Below, piece after piece: positions 22,859 through 32,973 of a stretch of 64,000 bases of DNA. The position numbers and the translations under genes are program-made. The notes beneath the pieces were generated by a model. That model was not told the DNA's origin and searched no databases. It was given only the letters and a program-made list of their open reading frames with translations. Positions within the stretch are counted from its first letter, which is position 1. Each line of letters starts with the position of its first letter. Source of the DNA: Craterostigma plantagineum. Its lineage: Eukaryota; Streptophyta; Magnoliopsida; Lamiales; Linderniaceae. The stretch is taken from contig JAPQWV010000492.1 in the NCBI GenBank assembly GCA_027422505.1, positions 186,001-250,000 on the forward strand, given 5' to 3'.

Positions 22859-23713
22859 TAGGGTATGCGTGGTGCAGTTTTTGGCATTTTTCGGTCAATT
22901 TTGCACCAAACCACTATATGCGGATTTTTGAACAAAATTCTCAAATCGCGGTTTAAAAAAAAAACCACACGTACAGTTTCAAGCAGTTTGGTGCGGTTGC
23001 GGTGCGGTTTTTAACTTAACAAAGAAAGTATATTTTATCGAATAAAAAAATAGTCTTTAAAAGCGAAAGGCGCAAAGGTGATGAGACATCGCGTTGCCTC
23101 GTAAACAAGACGCAGTCGAGGTATTTGCCTCATATATCGAAGCGTTACCATTGTCCAAAAAAATTAGTATCGTTATCTTATTTTATATTAGGTTTACTTA
23201 TATGGTGCCAATTTTTTATTTTAATATATTGGTTTAGCTTTGTTGTACGATTGAAAGTTCAAAATATAAATAGTAGGTCAATTTGTTATGAAATTTTCGA
23301 GTCGTATCTATTTTAACCCTACAATTTCAGCCGTTTGTTCTTACAAAAACATGTTTAACATGAAAAATAAAACTAAGTATGTTAGTAATGATAATTTTCA
23401 TATATCAACAAAATTAGCATATAATTAAAAGACTTATTAGTAAAGAAAAATAATCTAAAAAATGCATTTCACATATGGCTAGTGTATGATTACAATAAAG
23501 AAAAATTAAATATAATTAGTAAAAAATTAGAAAACTAAAGTGCGGTTCGGTGCGATGCTGTTTGTACCAAAATCACACCGCACCATTATTACGGTGCGGT
23601 TTTGTAAATAAATATAACTTAACCGCGGTTTTGGCGGTTAATTGTATTATACGGTTAGGTGTGGTGCGGTGCGGGCGATTCGAGCGGTTTTCTAAAACCA
23701 TTGCACACCCCTA
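22859..23713. mobile_element. hAT-like non-autonomous element with exact 8-bp target duplication
   Basis: Terminal inverted repeats start TAGGGGTATGCGTGGTGC on the left and, inverted, TAGGGGTGTGCAATGGTT on the right. The target duplication CCGTGGAG is perfect (22851-22858 and 23714-23721). Inside the ends are GTGCGGTT-rich stretches. The 855-bp element carries no transposase, so it depended on an autonomous relative. The 8-bp duplication and the TAGGGGTGTG end place it in hAT. Confidence 0.9.
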
Positions 23714-23721
23714 CCGTGGAG

Positions 23722-24151
23722 TACGCTAGAAAATCTAGGCAAACCACGTTAATTTTTTTACGTTCAATTTTCGTTTTTGCTGTTAATTTCGATTCGTTCG
23801 TAGTCAATAACGTTGATCTTGACCTATTCGATACACACCCACGAAAATACACTATGTTGCGAATCTTTGGGATGAGAATCTCAGCAGTTTGCTTACCACA
23901 ATGTTTTTGGAAATCTTCATTGAGAAAGTTACAATTAAATATCTACGTTACGCTTAATGGGGACTGGATCTCCTATCCCAACCTTTATTCCACAATTTGT
24001 GCCACAACCGTTATTACACACCGTGATATATCCTCTCTCTCACAAATATTCTCATCTTATATCCCATGTTTATAATATATAAAATAAAATTATATTCATG
24101 AATATCGCAAAATATAAGATATGAATATCAATAAGATCGCAACGAAATAAA
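23722..24151. other. Intergenic DNA, no gene seen
   Basis: An open frame that crosses the right end of the hAT-like element (23659-24075) has no recognised motif and is probably chance. Confidence 0.5.
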
Positions 24152-24153
24152 TA

Positions 24154-24660
24154 CTTCCTCTGTCACATACTCCCTCTGTTTCGAAAAGCAGGTCGTTTCA
24201 AGAGAATGCACACTTATTCAGAAATGATTGAAAATACCCTTTGTACCCTTCTTAATTGTTTGATCCTATTTAATAGTTTTTTGGCTGCTTTTATTTAAAG
24301 AAGGGTAAAATTGGAATATTTAATAGTTTTTTATTGGAAAAGGTAAAACGACTACCTTTTAAAAACAAAAATATTTTCGAAAGTGACTTCTATTAGAAAA
24401 CAGAGGGAGTATATTACTTCCCAAAAATTAGTTGGCACGCAAATTAAGAAGTGTCTAATTAATTCACTAATTATTCCACCAAAACTTCATCTCCCTCCTC
24501 TTTTAATAATTTTAAACACAATTCAAATTTTAAACTTCCTCTCTCTCCTCATTTAATACTCATTTAGTTTAATTATTTTAATAATTTGTTTACCAAAAAG
24601 AGAAACGGAAAGAATTATGTGGGACACCCGAATAGAAAGATGGGAGAGGGACAGAGGAAG
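24154..24660. mobile_element. Stowaway-like MITE (outer copy), interrupted by another
   Basis: Ends are CTTCCTCTGTC on the left and its inverted copy GACAGAGGAAG on the right, flanked by TA on both sides (24152-24153 and 24661-24662), the Tc1/mariner target. The inner Stowaway at 24170-24409 interrupts it 16 bases from the left end. Without the insert it is about 265 bp, a normal Stowaway size. Confidence 0.75.
24170..24409. mobile_element. Stowaway MITE (inner, younger copy)
   Basis: 240 bp with ends CTCCCTCTGTTTC and inverted GAAAACAGAGGGAG, flanked by the TA target duplication (24168-24169 and 24410-24411). These are the canonical Stowaway terminal repeats. It has no coding capacity. Confidence 0.88.
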
Positions 24661-24662
24661 TA

Positions 24663-25346
24663 ATAAATTAGATATGTTTATTAAACTATACCATACAATT
24701 TAATGAAACAATGAAGATTTAAAATTTGGTGGAATATGTAATTAGAAAATTATAAATTGAAAATAAAGCCAAAAGAAGGAATTCTGAACCCTGAATTTGA
24801 CTCTTGTCAAGTACTTGTGCCCTGCCACAAAAAATGGGACAAAAGATTGGGACAGAGAATCTCACTCGCTTAATGAATTAGACAGATTTGGGCCGTTGGG
24901 CCCAAAGGCTAACTAACCCAATAATCCCAACTTATTCAATTTTATAACAATCAGCGGAACTCGAATGTGATTTAGTAAGCACCAACAATTCCAGAATCAA
25001 CAAAGCTAACCATAAATCCAGTCTATCTCTAACTTATTTAGATGCAAGTTGTTCACGAGGAATCTTTGTAAGGAGAACCCTAACTCAATATTTCTCACTT
25101 TTGCTCCGAAGGGTCGGAACTCCATGTTAATACATTATTGTCTATTTTCTCTCTAAAAGTGAATATTCACATATCTCGAAGATGATGTCCTCTGAATTTC
25201 GTCTTCACCCCCTATATTAATTAACAGGGAGTTTAGGCCATGAACTTAAGCATATAATAACCTCCAAATTATATGGAAAATGCGTTCATGATGCGGCAAC
25301 CTGATATTCCAATCTTGATATGTCAATAGATATGCTTAGCTAGTTT
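24663..25346. other. AT-rich intergenic DNA
   Basis: No gene or repeat recognised between the Stowaway pair and the gypsy element. Confidence 0.55.
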
Positions 25347-25351
25347 ATACT

Positions 25352-26047
25352 TGATGCGGGTACGACCCCGATCAACAGTATTTTGTCCGGGAAGAGTGGC
25401 GATGGGTGAAACGGGCTAGGACTTGCGTGTTTAGTGTCTTTAAGATTTGTATTTAGGTGCTGAGAAAAGAAGAAGTGACAGAGACGCAGATGTACGTGGT
25501 TCGGACAGGTGTCCTACGTCCACGGGCCGCCGGAAATAGTATCCACTAATCACAGTCTGAAATACACCCTCGAGCTCACCCCACTCATTACAGTGTGTTA
25601 ATGGCGTTGGAAAGAATGAAGAAGATGAATACAATATTTTGCTAAGTGTTTTGTGCTGAATCCCTTGTCTCTTTCTCTCTCTCTGATCCTTCCTTATTCA
25701 CATACGTCCGTCTCTCTTTTTCGTCCCAGCTGGCAGTCCTGCGGGACCACGTGATGGTGACGTTTGGTACCTCATAGGAGACACAGCACCTGCAGGCGTA
25801 CGGATGTCAGACTGGCGCGCCTCCTTCTTACTCACCCTGTCGACCATTCACGAAGGCCCACGTGTCCCCTGGTCGGCCAGATCCAATATTTCCCGCCTAA
25901 ACTATTTCTCCGTCAGCACCCCTCTACCTTTTCCGTACATAGTCACAGATACCCAGGGGTTCGCCTCACCTGTCAATATGTCTGCCAAATCACTATCTCC
26001 AGGTGGTACGGTTAGGAGGAATGCTGGGTTAAAGGTTACCCCTATCA
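25352..26047 (-). repeat. 3' LTR of the Tat-like element
   Basis: 696 bp, about 98.5 percent identical by eye to 35880-36574. Confidence 0.94.
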
Positions 26048-26063
26048 TCCAGTCCCCCTACTC
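26048..26063 (-). other. Polypurine tract of the Tat-like element
   Basis: The minus strand reads AGTAGGGGGACTGGA immediately before the 3' LTR. Confidence 0.75.
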
Positions 26064-26504
26064 TGAAGTGTAATATGCCAAGTATTACAATTTGGAGTAC
26101 ACTTGACAGAGCATTCCTCCTTTTTAGTGATTCTGGACTCCTTAACCGGCCTGCACTGCATTTATGCCGATTGGACAGGTCCTGTGCTATTTGCAGAAGA
26201 AGGCAGCGTCCACAAGGTGACACGCGTCCCTGTCCGTCACTTCTGCTTTTTGAATTTTTCGAGGCGGTTTCCTTCACTTTTCCCACCTTTTGAAACTGCT
26301 TCTCATACTTAGCCAAAAACAACGAAATTTTAATCGTCATTTTAGGGTTTCGCCATCGTCCTGCCCCAAATCGCACAGTGCCCCTAATCGCCGGAGTCTC
26401 GATTTCTTCTCCACCCGCGACCTTTCCAGGTATTATTTCGATCTCCTCTGCCCTTATTTACCGTATTTCCGATGATTCGTCCTTAGTTTTCCCCGTTTCC
26501 TCCT

Positions 26505-28980
26505 TTGCGCGTCGAAGACATGTCTGATAACGTCATCTCCGAAGATACTCGTTCGGCATCGTCGGGCGTCTCCGCGTCCTCCGCCGTACCGGGTGCTGCC
26601 GCCAAAAGGGGTTCAAAGCGAAAAGCCCCATCGTCAGACACGGCAGCATCCGACTTTCCCCAACCTTCTTCCTCTCATACTCCCGCCGATACCTCCTCTG
26701 CCGCTCCGCCGCCAGCGCCATCAGCCCCTGACTCGTCCACATCCCGTCGAACTCGTTCGCGAGGCGCTGTCGGAGATAGCGCTGGGGTGGACGACTGGAA
26801 GATGTTCGGCTCGTCCAAGTCGACCTATCGACGTTTAGAGAAGCTGGTACCAGAGGGCTTCCACAGCTCTGATTTTCACCTATTCGTCCCGAATCCCAGT
26901 CAACGTGCCAACTTTCCACCTTCTCCGTCCCTCGCCTTCTGGGAGAGCCAAGTGAGGGCTGGTCTACGCTTCCCAGTTCACCCTTTCCTAGCGGCAGTGT
27001 CGCAGGTTTATCGCGTACCTTTGAATCAGTTCAGTCCTTCTTCTATTCGTCAGTTGGTAGCTTTCTATGTCTTGGTCACCGCTGCTGGTGGGAGGCCTTC
27101 TGTGGAGCTTGTTCTTTCCCAGTTTCAACTCAAGTCTACCCCGCCCTTTTTCTATCTGTGCGCGAATCGCGCGGTCTCGTACATTTCCTCAGCAGGGGCT
27201 CCCATAAAGACAAGAAGTGGCACCCCTTCTATTTCTTCGTAACCCCTACAAGGTGTGATTGGGACTTTCCCCATCGCCACTGGGTCCATCAGGTGCCCCA
27301 ACGCCTTCCTGGGGTCCAACCGGAATGCTCTGAAGAGAATGAAGGAGCTCTCCGTCTTTTGAATTTCCGGGCTTCTGCAAAGAAGTTCGATATGGTTGAG
27401 TTGGTGACCTATCCCGGCCTACTTCATCACTTCAATCTCTCCTCGCGGCCTCTACCTTTCGAACCTGAGGGTAAGCAGGTTTCTCCCTGCTTCTTGGCCT
27501 CTTTCTCCAGTCTGCCTCCTGACTTGGTATGTCTTTTGCAGGTATGTCATTTTCTTGGAGGGATGCGTTCCGAGCTCTACCTGTCAAGCAAGAGGACTCT
27601 GACGTTCCCATCGAACCTCCTCCCTCCTCAGGCCATGGTGAACCTGACCAGTCAGCTTCGGAGATGGGTGGGAAATCTCCCATCAGGTCCTCGTCTCCTC
27701 GCACCACTCCTCCTAGAGCAAACACGCGAGATGCAGATGTGGTGATATCGGACTCTGAGGGTGACGTTGTCAGAAAGGATACCTCGCCTGCGCCCTCTCG
27801 GTAGAAGAAGAAGAAGAAGAAGACTGCTGTGGCCAAGGGGAAAAGGCCACGTGTGGAGACAGCCCCTCCTTCGCCCGACGTCTCAGAGTTCGCTCCTTTC
27901 GTCCATCAGAGCTCTGAATGGGGTGTCAATCAGCAAGCTGATGGGAGGATGGTGCTGGGCCTGCCGGACAGCTACGACTCTTTGAGTCCTAAGGATAAGG
28001 TGAAGTTCATCCAGGCCATTGTGCCACTCGAACAACAAAAGGCGCTTCGTCATCAGTCCGACGCCTCTGCTGTCGAGCTCGCTGCCCATCATTGGGCTAA
28101 GGTAATTTCCGCCCTTACCTTCTTTGTGCTGGTTTCCGTTGTTGACTCGTGCTTGGTATTGTCAGCTGTCCTTTCTGTTGTCTACTCTCTTATCCGCGAC
28201 TTCCCGTTTGGCGTCTGGTGATCCTGCCTCCCCTGAGAGCCACGCACTTGAAAAGATCAAGGAGCGGGACCTAAAGGTCGCACAATTAGAGCAAGAGCTT
28301 GAGAAGGAGAAGAGCGAGCGCGAGGCTCGCGTGAGGGACTTAGCTTCGGAGAAGTCACGTCAACTAGAGGTGGAGACCGCAGCTGCACTTGCTGCTAAGG
28401 AGGCTGAGCTCACAACTCGCTTACACCGGCTCATAGATGATCAACAAGCCCAAATTGAACTACGGGCTAAGGAACTGTTGGCCGAGAGGGAGAGGACCCT
28501 GAAGGTTGAGCTGGAACAAGCTTTCGCCGCTAAGGTCGAGGGTAGTCATTTCAAGGGGAAGCTGGAAGGTGTCCAGCTTTGTCAGAAGCATCTCATGGGT
28601 TCCCCCTGGGTATGAAGTTCCTGGCCCAGCTGAGCCAGAGCTGGCACGAGGGCTATCTGCGCGACACCCTTTCTCTAGTAGACTTCGCGCCCTTTATGCA
28701 GCATTACTTCTTAGGAGGTTTCGCTGCTGGACGTGAGCCTGCCTCTACATTGGATGCAGCGATGGAAGCTATGAGCGCTCCTCCGACATTTAAGGGAGAT
28801 CCAGAGGCAGCCCCAAATTTGGACTTCTGGTCTGTTAGGGTTTCTCACTGCTCTCCTACTCTGTTGGAAGTCTCGCCTGAGGTCCTCCTGGTTCAACTCT
28901 CCGAGTTAGAGCAGCAGGAGTTATCGGCTACTTCAGAGGTCCCTAATTCTGCGGCCGGTTCCAGCGCTCCACCCTCTTAG
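26505..28980 (+). pseudogene. Antisense extra ORF of the Tat-like element (gypsy-type transposon/Transposase_28-like), coiled coil
   Basis: This gene runs opposite to gag-pol. From ATG 26505 it gives a Ser/Pro/Ala-rich N-terminus with a basic patch (KRGSKRKAPSS). A domain like the Pfam 'putative gypsy type transposon' family follows: LVPEGFHSSDFHLFVP, PFLAAVSQVYRVPLNQFSPS, and (frame shifted near 27170) GSHKDKKWHPFYFFV. Next comes an acidic, Ser-rich part (27530-27800) ending in TAG 27802 before a poly-Lys run. SYDSLSPKDKVKFIQAIV lies near 27990. An intron probably begins at GTAATT 28101 and ends at AG 28165. The following exon (28226-28600) is a long Glu/Lys/Arg heptad coiled coil, then LSQSWHEGYLRDTLSLVDFA and a stop at 28980. 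The role of such ORFs is unknown. Confidence 0.7.
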
Positions 28981-29640
28981 CCTGCTAGTCCCTTCTCTGT
29001 TTCTGAACAATTAATGTTGTTTTTACTTTTGCGAACTCCTTTTATTATTTCCCTGTTTTGAACATGTGTTGCTGTTTCTTTTTCCCGAGCCCTGCATGTT
29101 GTTTTTCTGGAGGGCTTTTATGATATCGTAGCATGTTTTCCCTTTCGCTGTCTGCTTTCCGACTCAATCACGTACAAACTTTAAATGTTTTGGGTCCCTC
29201 TCGCTGTTGGCGATTGGGCCTACACTACTACCACTCTCCACTCTCCCCTACTTCGAATATTGCTGAGGTTCGTCAGTATATTCGAAGTATACCAAGAACA
29301 TTCCCTCTTGACCTCACCAGCGTCACTTTCTCCCCTCGTTGTGCCATCTGGCTATGCTTGGATCGAATTCTCTCTTCGAGAAATTATTTAACCGACAGAA
29401 AGACGTACCTGGGAATCTCACCAATGCCTTGGGCCTGTTACTCGTTTTCATTTTTCCATCTGGCCTGTTGCGTATCGGCAGGCCTCCTCCTTTTTGCGAG
29501 GTCATCGTTGGCTGTCTTGGGGATCAGCGAGGTTCCTCAGTAACGATCACGTCCGGGCCTGCCGAGCGATTGTCTAAAGTGTCCTGGAGGCGGGATACCT
29601 CCCTACGAGAACTACCCGCATTGCCGCATCTGGGCTTATA
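28981..29640. other. Non-coding 3' region of the Tat-like element
   Basis: Lies between the end of the antisense ORF and the tandem repeat. No recognised protein on either strand. Confidence 0.5.
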
Positions 29641-29641
29641 A

Positions 29642-29875
29642 GTGCGCATCTGCGCGGTCCCATCTAGGTCAGCCACATCTGGGCTGAATACGTGCGCATC
29701 TGCGCGGCCGCGTCTGGGCCAGCCACATCTGCCAGCCACTAAATACATGCGCATCTGCGCGGCCACGTCTGGGCAAGCCACATCTGGGCTAAATACATGC
29801 GCATCTGCGCGGCCACATCCGGGTCAGCCACATCTGGGCTAAATACATGCGCATCTGCGCGGCCACGTCTGGGTC
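29642..29875. repeat. Five-copy tandem repeat, 50-55 bp unit, in the Tat-like element
   Basis: The core GCGCATCTGCGCGG recurs at 29644, 29694, 29749, 29799 and 29849, each followed by CC, a variable CACGTCTGGG part and AGCCACATCTGGGC. GCGCATCTGCGC is itself nearly palindromic. It sits between the end of pol and the antisense ORF. Confidence 0.9.
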
Positions 29876-30044
29876 ATTTGGTGGGAAGGGTACCGTTGGA
29901 ACACAGATTTCTGAAAAGTAGTTTCATTCAGAGGATGGTGTCTCGTTAAAACCTTGCCAAGTAAAACCCCCTTGGGATAAAACCTTGGCGAAGGAAAAAG
30001 AGTACACCTCCTTGGTTGATTTATGTACATCCTTTCAAACCTCA

Positions 30045-32973
30045 CTAAGCATAATATTTCTTAAGCTTCGAAATATTCCAGGGTCGTGGCACTCCACGCC
30101 CATCTTCGTCCTCTAACTCATATGCCCCGCCTCCCAAAACGCGGGCTACCTTGTAGGGACCCTCCCACGTCGAGTCGATTTTCCTCAGTGGTTTGAGTAC
30201 ATCTGCCCTTCTTAAGACCAAATCCCCCACCTGGAATCGTCGGGGCCTCACCTTTCGATCATAAGCTGCTTTTACTCGACTTTTGTACCTCTCCATCCTT
30301 ATCAAGGCCAGCTCTCTGATTTCCCCTATCAGATCCAGATCCTCTCTTCGGAGCCGAGCGTTCTGCTCTTCTTCATAGTGGATGACTCTGTGCGTCTCCA
30401 TCCCTATCTCAACAGGTATCAGAGCGGCCGATCCATATACCAACTGGAAAGGCGTTTCCTCCGTGGCTTCTCGCGGAGTGACACGGTATGCCCATAGCAC
30501 GGGGTCCAGGGACTCCAACCATCGGCCACCCTCTTGTTCCAGCCTGGCCTTTATCCCACGAAGGATAGTACGGTTGGTGACCTCCACCTGCCCATTGGCT
30601 TGGGGGTGTCCCACGGAGACGAATCTCTGTTGTATCTTCATTCATGTGCAGAACTCTCGGACTTTGGCACCGCAAAATTGCGTGCCATTGTCGGAAACGA
30701 GAATACGGGGAGCTCCAAACCTGCAACAGATGTGATGCCACAAGAAGTCTATCACGTTAGTTTCGTCGATTTTTGATACTGCCTTAGCCTCAATCCATTT
30801 GCTGAAATAATCGACAGCTACTATAATGAACTTCTTCTGGGCTTTGGCGACGGGCATCGGTCCCACGATATCTATCCCCCACTTATCAAACGGGCATGGG
30901 GAATGCATCACTCCCAGCTCCTCCGCGGGCACGTGGATTTTGGGACCGTGCTTTTGGCAGCTTTCGCATCGTCTGACCAGTTCCTTGGCGTCTCTCAACA
31001 AGGTGGGCCAGTAATATCCTGCCCTGATCACTCTCCGAGCGACTGCTTTGTATCCGGCGTGATCCCCGGCACATCCCTCGTGCACCTCCTCCAATACCAA
31101 CTTTCCCTCTTTTTTGGACAAACATCGAGCATAGGGGTGAACGAAGGCCCTCTTATATAACACCCCTCCGATGAGGCAGAACCTTTGCTGGAACTTCCCA
31201 GCATCCCTATGTTCGGGGTCACGCAAGGCCTCCAGGATAGGATCTCTCCAGTCTTCCTCTTCCCCTATACATCCCACCTGCACTGTGTGATCCTCCCTGC
31301 TAGCCGTCAGCATGGTGACTTTCCTAGTCCCCTCCGGGACTGCAGCGCTAGCCAGCTTTGCTAGAGAATCTGCTCTGTTATTCTCTTCTCGGGGAATCTG
31401 TCGTATTTCGAAACTATCAAAAGAGCTCTTCAGCCTTCCCACTCGTTCGGCATACTTCACCATCTTCTTGTTCTTAGCTTCGTAGTTCCCCTGGACTTGT
31501 TGAGCCACTAGTTGGGAGTCCGAGTACATGATTACCCCCGTAGCTCCTAATTTACTAAGGATCTCCATTCCCTTCACCAGGGCCTCGTACTCAGCTTCAT
31601 TGTTGGATGCCTGGAAGTCGAAGGTCACTGCGAACTGCAATTCATCTCCCTCTGGCGTGATGATTAAGATTCCTGCTCCTGCTCCTGTCGATGTTGACGA
31701 ACCATCGACGTAGGCCTTCAAGGTTGGTGATGCCTCTCCACGGATAGATTCTAGTAGGAAATCCGACAGGGCCTGTCCCTTAATGGCAGGTCGCCTTTCG
31801 AACTCAACGTCATATTCACCCAGTTCGACTGCCCATTTGACCATTCTTCCGGAAAGATCGGGCCTACTCAGAGTTTGTTTCAGAGGTAAATTGGTGCGTA
31901 CCCGTACTTTGTGAGATAGGAAATAGGGGCGTAACCTCCGGACAGACACCATCACTGCCAAGGCTGCCTTCTCAATCTCGGAGTACCTGCTTTCGGCCCC
32001 GTTCATCGTCTTACTCACGAAGTACACCGGTCTCTGGGTATCGCCTTCCTCCTTCAGGAGAACCGAGCTCACGGCACGTTCCCCTGTGGAAAAATACAGG
32101 ATTAGCTCATCTCCAGGCAATGGTTTAGTTAATAACGGCATGTTATGCAAGTAATCCCTTAGCCTTTCGAACGCCGACTGGCATTCCTCCGTCCATTCAA
32201 ATCGGCATCCTTTCCGGAGTATCTTGAAGAAGGAGGCTCCTATCTGCGGACTTGGCGATGAATCTGCTCAATGCTGCCAGCCTACTGGTTAAGCACTGAA
32301 CCTCCTTGACGTTCCGGGGTGGCTGCATCTCCAGTATGGCTTTCACCTTGTTGGGATTGACTTCTATTCCCCTCTTTGTCACCATATACCCCAGGAACTT
32401 TCCCGATTGTACTCCAAAGGTGCACTTCTCAGGGTTCAGCTTCATGCCGCACGTCCGGATAGTTCGAAAAGCTTCGTCCAGGTCGGAGATGTGATCTTTG
32501 GTCCACGTGGACTTGACCAACATGTCATCCACGTACACCTCCATGTTGCGCCCTAGTTGGTTCTTGAACACGGTATCGACCATCCGTTGGTAGGTAGCTC
32601 CGGCGTTTTTTAGCCCAAAGGGCATCCTGATGTAACCGTATGTGCCCCCCGCTGTGAAAAAGCAAACCTTGTCTATATCGTCCGGGTTGAGCTTTATCTG
32701 GTGGTACCCCTGATACGCGTCCATCATGCTTAACATCTCACATCCGGACGTCGAGTCCACTAGCTGATCTATCCTTGGTAGAGGTTAGTGATCTTTGGGG
32801 CAGACTTTGTTAAGATCACGGAAATCTACACACATTCTCCAGGAGCCATTCCCTTTCTTGACCATGACCACATTAGCAAGCCAGGTAGGGAACTGTACCT
32901 CCCTGATGTGCCCCGCCTTGATCAGTTTCCCAACCTCGGCCTTGATGTCCTGATCTCTCTCGACTCCAAATCG
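30045..32973 (-). pseudogene. Tat-like pol: reverse transcriptase, RNase H, second RNase H, integrase
   Basis: Copies element RNA into DNA and inserts it. From right to left: VQFPTWLANVVMVKKGNGSW and the CVDFRDLNKVCPKDH motif, a stop where Tyr is expected (near 32785), RT palm with DAYQGYHQIKLNPDD and the catalytic YVDDMLVKS (32530), a frame break near 32235, an RT-linked RNase H (32110-31770), and a second RNase H with LKAYVDGSSTSTGAGAG and SNNEAEYEALVKGM (31715-31350). Integrase has the CESCQKHG zinc-finger part (30965), DIVGPMP, SDNGTQF and HPQANGQVEVTNRT (30590). A stop falls at 30642 just after SDNGTQF. The last frame closes at 30045 after ISKLKKYYA. Confidence 0.9.
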
